The translations under genes and the position numbers were made by a program. Of a stretch of 7,560 nt of DNA, positions 5,449-7,560 are shown piece by piece. Origin of the DNA: Mariaggregatimicrobium sp964498785 (GTDB taxonomy: Bacteria > Zhuqueibacterota > Zhuqueibacteria > Thermofontimicrobiales > Thiofontviventaceae); NCBI GenBank assembly GCA_964498785.1, contig CAZCJL010000205.1, forward strand, positions 1 through 7,560. The letters are read 5' to 3'. Every line of letters begins with the position of its first letter. Within the stretch, counting starts at the first letter, position 1. Below the pieces are notes generated by a model, which saw only the letters and a program-made list of their open reading frames with translations, ran no database searches and was not told the DNA's origin.

Positions 5449-7224
5449 TCATTTTATCGAAACAAGCAAGCCACTTTTAGAAGTCAAACTTTTCAGGGGT
5501 TTCCGAAATGCAGAAAACCTTTTATACTGACTATCAATGCGCCTGATTAAATCATTTCCTTCCTTCGTCATCAGTTGCTTCACTTCAGCATAAGCAACGA
5601 GGAGCAGGCACGCGCTATCATAGCCGCCTCTCAATTTGTTTGTCAAAATATGGGAGACTCTTTTGACGGCAAGTGATTCGGCCTTATTTAATGCTTTCTG
5701 AATAAATGCCTCGCCTAATACCAAAGCACGAGAGCGATCTGTAATCATTTTCTTTAATATTCCATATTCATCCGACTGAACATCCAAACAATAATGGTCA
5801 ATCAGGCTATCCACAACAATTGCGGTCGAGCCCCTGGATATTGCTTTCAAAGTTAGTGCCGCGATAATTGCTACATATTTTTTGTTGCCACTGAAACCGA
5901 GGAAGGATTTGGGATCGATATGATCGATGAAAGTAGCAACTCCATCTAAAAGAAATTTTCCGACCATTAACGCCTTCGTACCGATTTGAGCAATTTCCAA
6001 TGAAAAAATATCTCTATACTTTTGATCTCTGACGATTACAAAATAGTAAGGCTCTCCCCTTGAAATTTCCTTTGTATTAAGATAATCTGTTAATTTTTCA
6101 ATATCCGAAGTCCTGTTTTCAGCAACAATAAAATGAATATAAAACGCTAAATTTCTTAACGTCGGATTGCTGTAAAAGGCGGTCGAGTAGCCAATTAATA
6201 AATTTGATTTATCGTTTGATTCTTTGGCAATATCCACCAGATCGAGTCCCAGGTAAGAGCGAATCATATATTTTTCAGGGATTATTTTAATTCCATCCAG
6301 GATGATGTTTAAACGATCTCCCTGCGTAGCTGTATCTTCTTTCGCGAACTCATAATAATACAGGAACACCGCCGGATGTTTATCTCCATTGGCATAAGCG
6401 TATCGCCTTATTTCTTCCATTCCACCTTTAACAAATAATGCGTCGATTAAATGCTGGTCATATTTCGGATGTGCGCCTAAAAAATGGACAAATCCAGTTA
6501 TAAAATCATCCAGCTTGGGAAGCTGAGTGCGATCAATTTCGATGATATCGGAAAGAAAAATATCGTTTTCATTGCAGAGTGTCCGATTAACGTCAGTGAA
6601 ATCATTGTTGTCGACACAATCAAGATATTGACATCTTAAATAAATGGTTTTATGCTCTTTTAAAAAATCATTGTCAATTGCTTCATCAAAAGAGAAACCA
6701 TAAATAAAATACTCCTCTCCTTCATAATATTCAGGATTTTTAAAAATATCAAACAGCATTTCATAAGCTGTCAAAGCTGTCTGATTATCCTGACTTCGAA
6801 AAAATTGCTTGGCTCGGTCTAAAAATTCAACCGCTTCAGTAACATATTCTTCATCTGAAAAGTCGATATTATCATCAATATCATCATAATAACTGTCTCT
6901 TCTCCAGTGGGAATGCTCTTCACGTTCATAAGCCCGGTAGCTTTGCTCTTCATCGTAGAATTCACCGCTCCGAATTCGTTTCTCAAATTCCTTGATCCGG
7001 GCAATAAATTGGGCTGGAGATACATCAGGCAAATCCGCAGGTTCACCGGGATGTGATCGAAGCTTACTGCCTGATTTTATATAATCCAAAAATATATTTC
7101 TATCTTTAGCATGTTGCTTCTCTGCAAGTTTCAGAATAATCTGCTTTAGCTCATCCTCTGACTGGTTGGAAATAAGATTTTCCACTTCGTTCATGAATGT
7201 TGCATAGGTCGGGTTTTTGATCAT
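5449..7224 (-). CDS. Large helical-repeat protein resembling the non-zinc-finger part of SWIM-type proteins
   Basis: This 591-aa soluble protein has no signal peptide or membrane helix. I cannot assign a named family with certainty. The N-terminal helix pair (SEDELKQIILKLAEK, about 22-36) and FLDYI resemble the opening 'eeL..li.eLae' of proteins that accompany SWIM zinc fingers. An acidic low-complexity patch, YYDDIDDNIDFSDEEY (about 112-127), then leads into AVEFLDRAKQFFRSQDNQTALTAYEMLF, a TPR-like hairpin. The C-terminus (GGYDSACLLLVAYAEV, then IDSQYKRFSAFRKPL, about 539-580) matches the 'yd.Aa..L..a.e.......y...i...h.R..aLr..L' end of SWIM-family proteins. No CxCx(n)CxH SWIM motif is present. 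It may be a scaffold, but that is inference. The start ATG at 7222-7224 has only a weak GGA upstream. The gene is intact, unlike most neighbours. Confidence 0.6.
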   Translation of the reverse strand: MIKNPTYATFMNEVENLISNQSEDELKQIILKLAEKQHAKDRNIFLDYIKSGSKLRSHPGEPADLPDVSPAQFIARIKEFEKRIRSGEFYDEEQSYRAYEREEHSHWRRDSYYDDIDDNIDFSDEEYVTEAVEFLDRAKQFFRSQDNQTALTAYEMLFDIFKNPEYYEGEEYFIYGFSFDEAIDNDFLKEHKTIYLRCQYLDCVDNNDFTDVNRTLCNENDIFLSDIIEIDRTQLPKLDDFITGFVHFLGAHPKYDQHLIDALFVKGGMEEIRRYAYANGDKHPAVFLYYYEFAKEDTATQGDRLNIILDGIKIIPEKYMIRSYLGLDLVDIAKESNDKSNLLIGYSTAFYSNPTLRNLAFYIHFIVAENRTSDIEKLTDYLNTKEISRGEPYYFVIVRDQKYRDIFSLEIAQIGTKALMVGKFLLDGVATFIDHIDPKSFLGFSGNKKYVAIIAALTLKAISRGSTAIVVDSLIDHYCLDVQSDEYGILKKMITDRSRALVLGEAFIQKALNKAESLAVKRVSHILTNKLRGGYDSACLLLVAYAEVKQLMTKEGNDLIRRIDSQYKRFSAFRKPLKSLTSKSGLLVSIK

Positions 7225-7291
7225 GTGTTTTTTCCAAAATAATTAGAATTTATGATGATTTGGCGTTTATGGATTTGTTAAAGGCTCGTCC

Positions 7292-7323
7292 ATGGCTGTA
7301 TTCAATATGGCTATTAATTCAAT
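7292..7323. repeat. Imperfect tandem duplication (ATGGCT...ATTCAAT)
   Basis: ATGGCTGTATTCAAT (7292-7306) is followed directly by ATGGCTATTAATTCAAT (7307-7323). It lies between the 591-aa gene start and the stop of the methyltransferase-like fragment. No function is evident. Confidence 0.4.
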
Positions 7324-7339
7324 CCTCGCAATAAAAATA

Positions 7340-7506
7340 TCAATCAAGCTGCAACACAAAATGATGCTGTTTGAACGGACCATGTGGCGCTCGTTCCTGG
7401 AACAGAATTTTGAATCCGCGTGCTTCAAAAGCTGTTCGTATGTCATTCAACGTATAAAGTCCATAATTTTTGACAAGAGGGTGAAATATCTTTTTTATAA
7501 ATTTTG
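7340..7506 (-). CDS. C-terminal exon of a possible SAM-dependent methyltransferase, interrupted by a group II intron
   Basis: On the minus strand, 54 in-frame codons end in TGA at 7340-7342. The protein reads FHPLVKNYGLYTLNDI (about residues 7-22), then RTAFEARGFKILFQERAP and finally HHFVLQL. The 'YTL.dir.afea.GFkil..er...........hhFv' layout resembles the last helix and strands of class I methyltransferases, but the family is a guess; the reading frame itself looks genuinely coding. The open frame reaches the predicted intron end at 7507 with codon phase split (the last two bases of a codon are in this exon). Gene and intron share the minus strand, as needed for splicing to restore the message. 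The 5' exon lies beyond the window. Confidence 0.5.
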
Positions 7507-7560
7507 ACCGAGTAGTCAGGCGGGGTTACCCCCGCCGTTCCCTCTAAGAACCGTACATGA
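7507..7560 (-). mobile_element. Second group II intron, 3' end (domain V 3' strand and domain VI), partial
   Basis: Read on the minus strand, 7560-7548 is TCATGTACGGTTC, the typical 3' strand of domain V, which pairs with a GAGCCGTA-type 5' strand lying outside the window. After the TTA linker comes domain VI: GGCGGGG (7536-7530) pairs with CCCCGCC (7525-7519) across a four-base loop, and an outer GAG (7544-7542) pairs with CUC (7512-7510). The A of CTACTC at 7513 is the likely branch point, seven bases from an end at 7507; the layout matches the left intron (TTACCCGAT there, CTACTCGGT here). The final dinucleotide is GT, not the usual A-pyrimidine, so the exact boundary may be off by a few bases. 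The sequences differ enough from the left intron to be another lineage. Confidence 0.68.

Noticed and set aside
7292..7507. A 71-aa open frame on the plus strand at the right end
   Set aside because: The minus strand of the same stretch encodes a more protein-like sequence that ends at the predicted intron boundary; the plus frame has low-complexity, unlikely composition.

Overview
This looks like a 7.56 kb piece of accessory chromosome from an uncultured bacterium, possibly of the FCB/KSB1/Calditrichota type. That placement is a low-confidence inference. It rests on a secreted Reg_prop-type propeller, Uma2 and DUF2442 fragments, a DUF3667 membrane protein, a CrtW-like ketolase and nested AACC/GGTT palindromes between genes. 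There is no rRNA, tRNA, CRISPR array or intact transposase. Composition is uneven: the first gene is very A+T-rich (14 G/C in bases 241-300), while the propeller gene is near half G+C (31 G/C in bases 4201-4260).

Layout. Bases 1-53 are the 3' end (domains V/VI) of a group II intron on the + strand. Next come a DUF3667 membrane protein (minus), a Uma2 nuclease fragment (minus), two long hairpins, and the 3' two thirds of a crtW-like gene (minus). That fragment is fused head-to-head at about base 1899 to the 3' two thirds of a phosphofructokinase gene (plus), which also carries a frameshift. A plus-strand cluster follows: a small tail-anchored protein, a secreted beta-propeller gene split by a 1-nt frameshift, and a DUF2283-like protein overlapping the propeller stop by one base. 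Then come two minus-strand DUF2442 copies in tandem, one cut short and one decayed, a third nested hairpin, and a 591-aa helical-repeat protein (minus). The right edge holds the last 54 codons of a possible methyltransferase gene, interrupted at about base 7507 by the 3' end of a second, different group II intron on the minus strand.

No coherent new defence or metabolic system is evident. The window reads as a gene graveyard shaped by rearrangement, duplication, palindromic repeats and retroelements. The strongest points for follow-up are the two inward-facing intron 3' ends, the crtW/pfk junction, the two clear single-base deletions (genuine decay or sequencing error), and the uncharacterised tail-anchored protein/propeller/DUF2283 cluster, the only group here that could act together.
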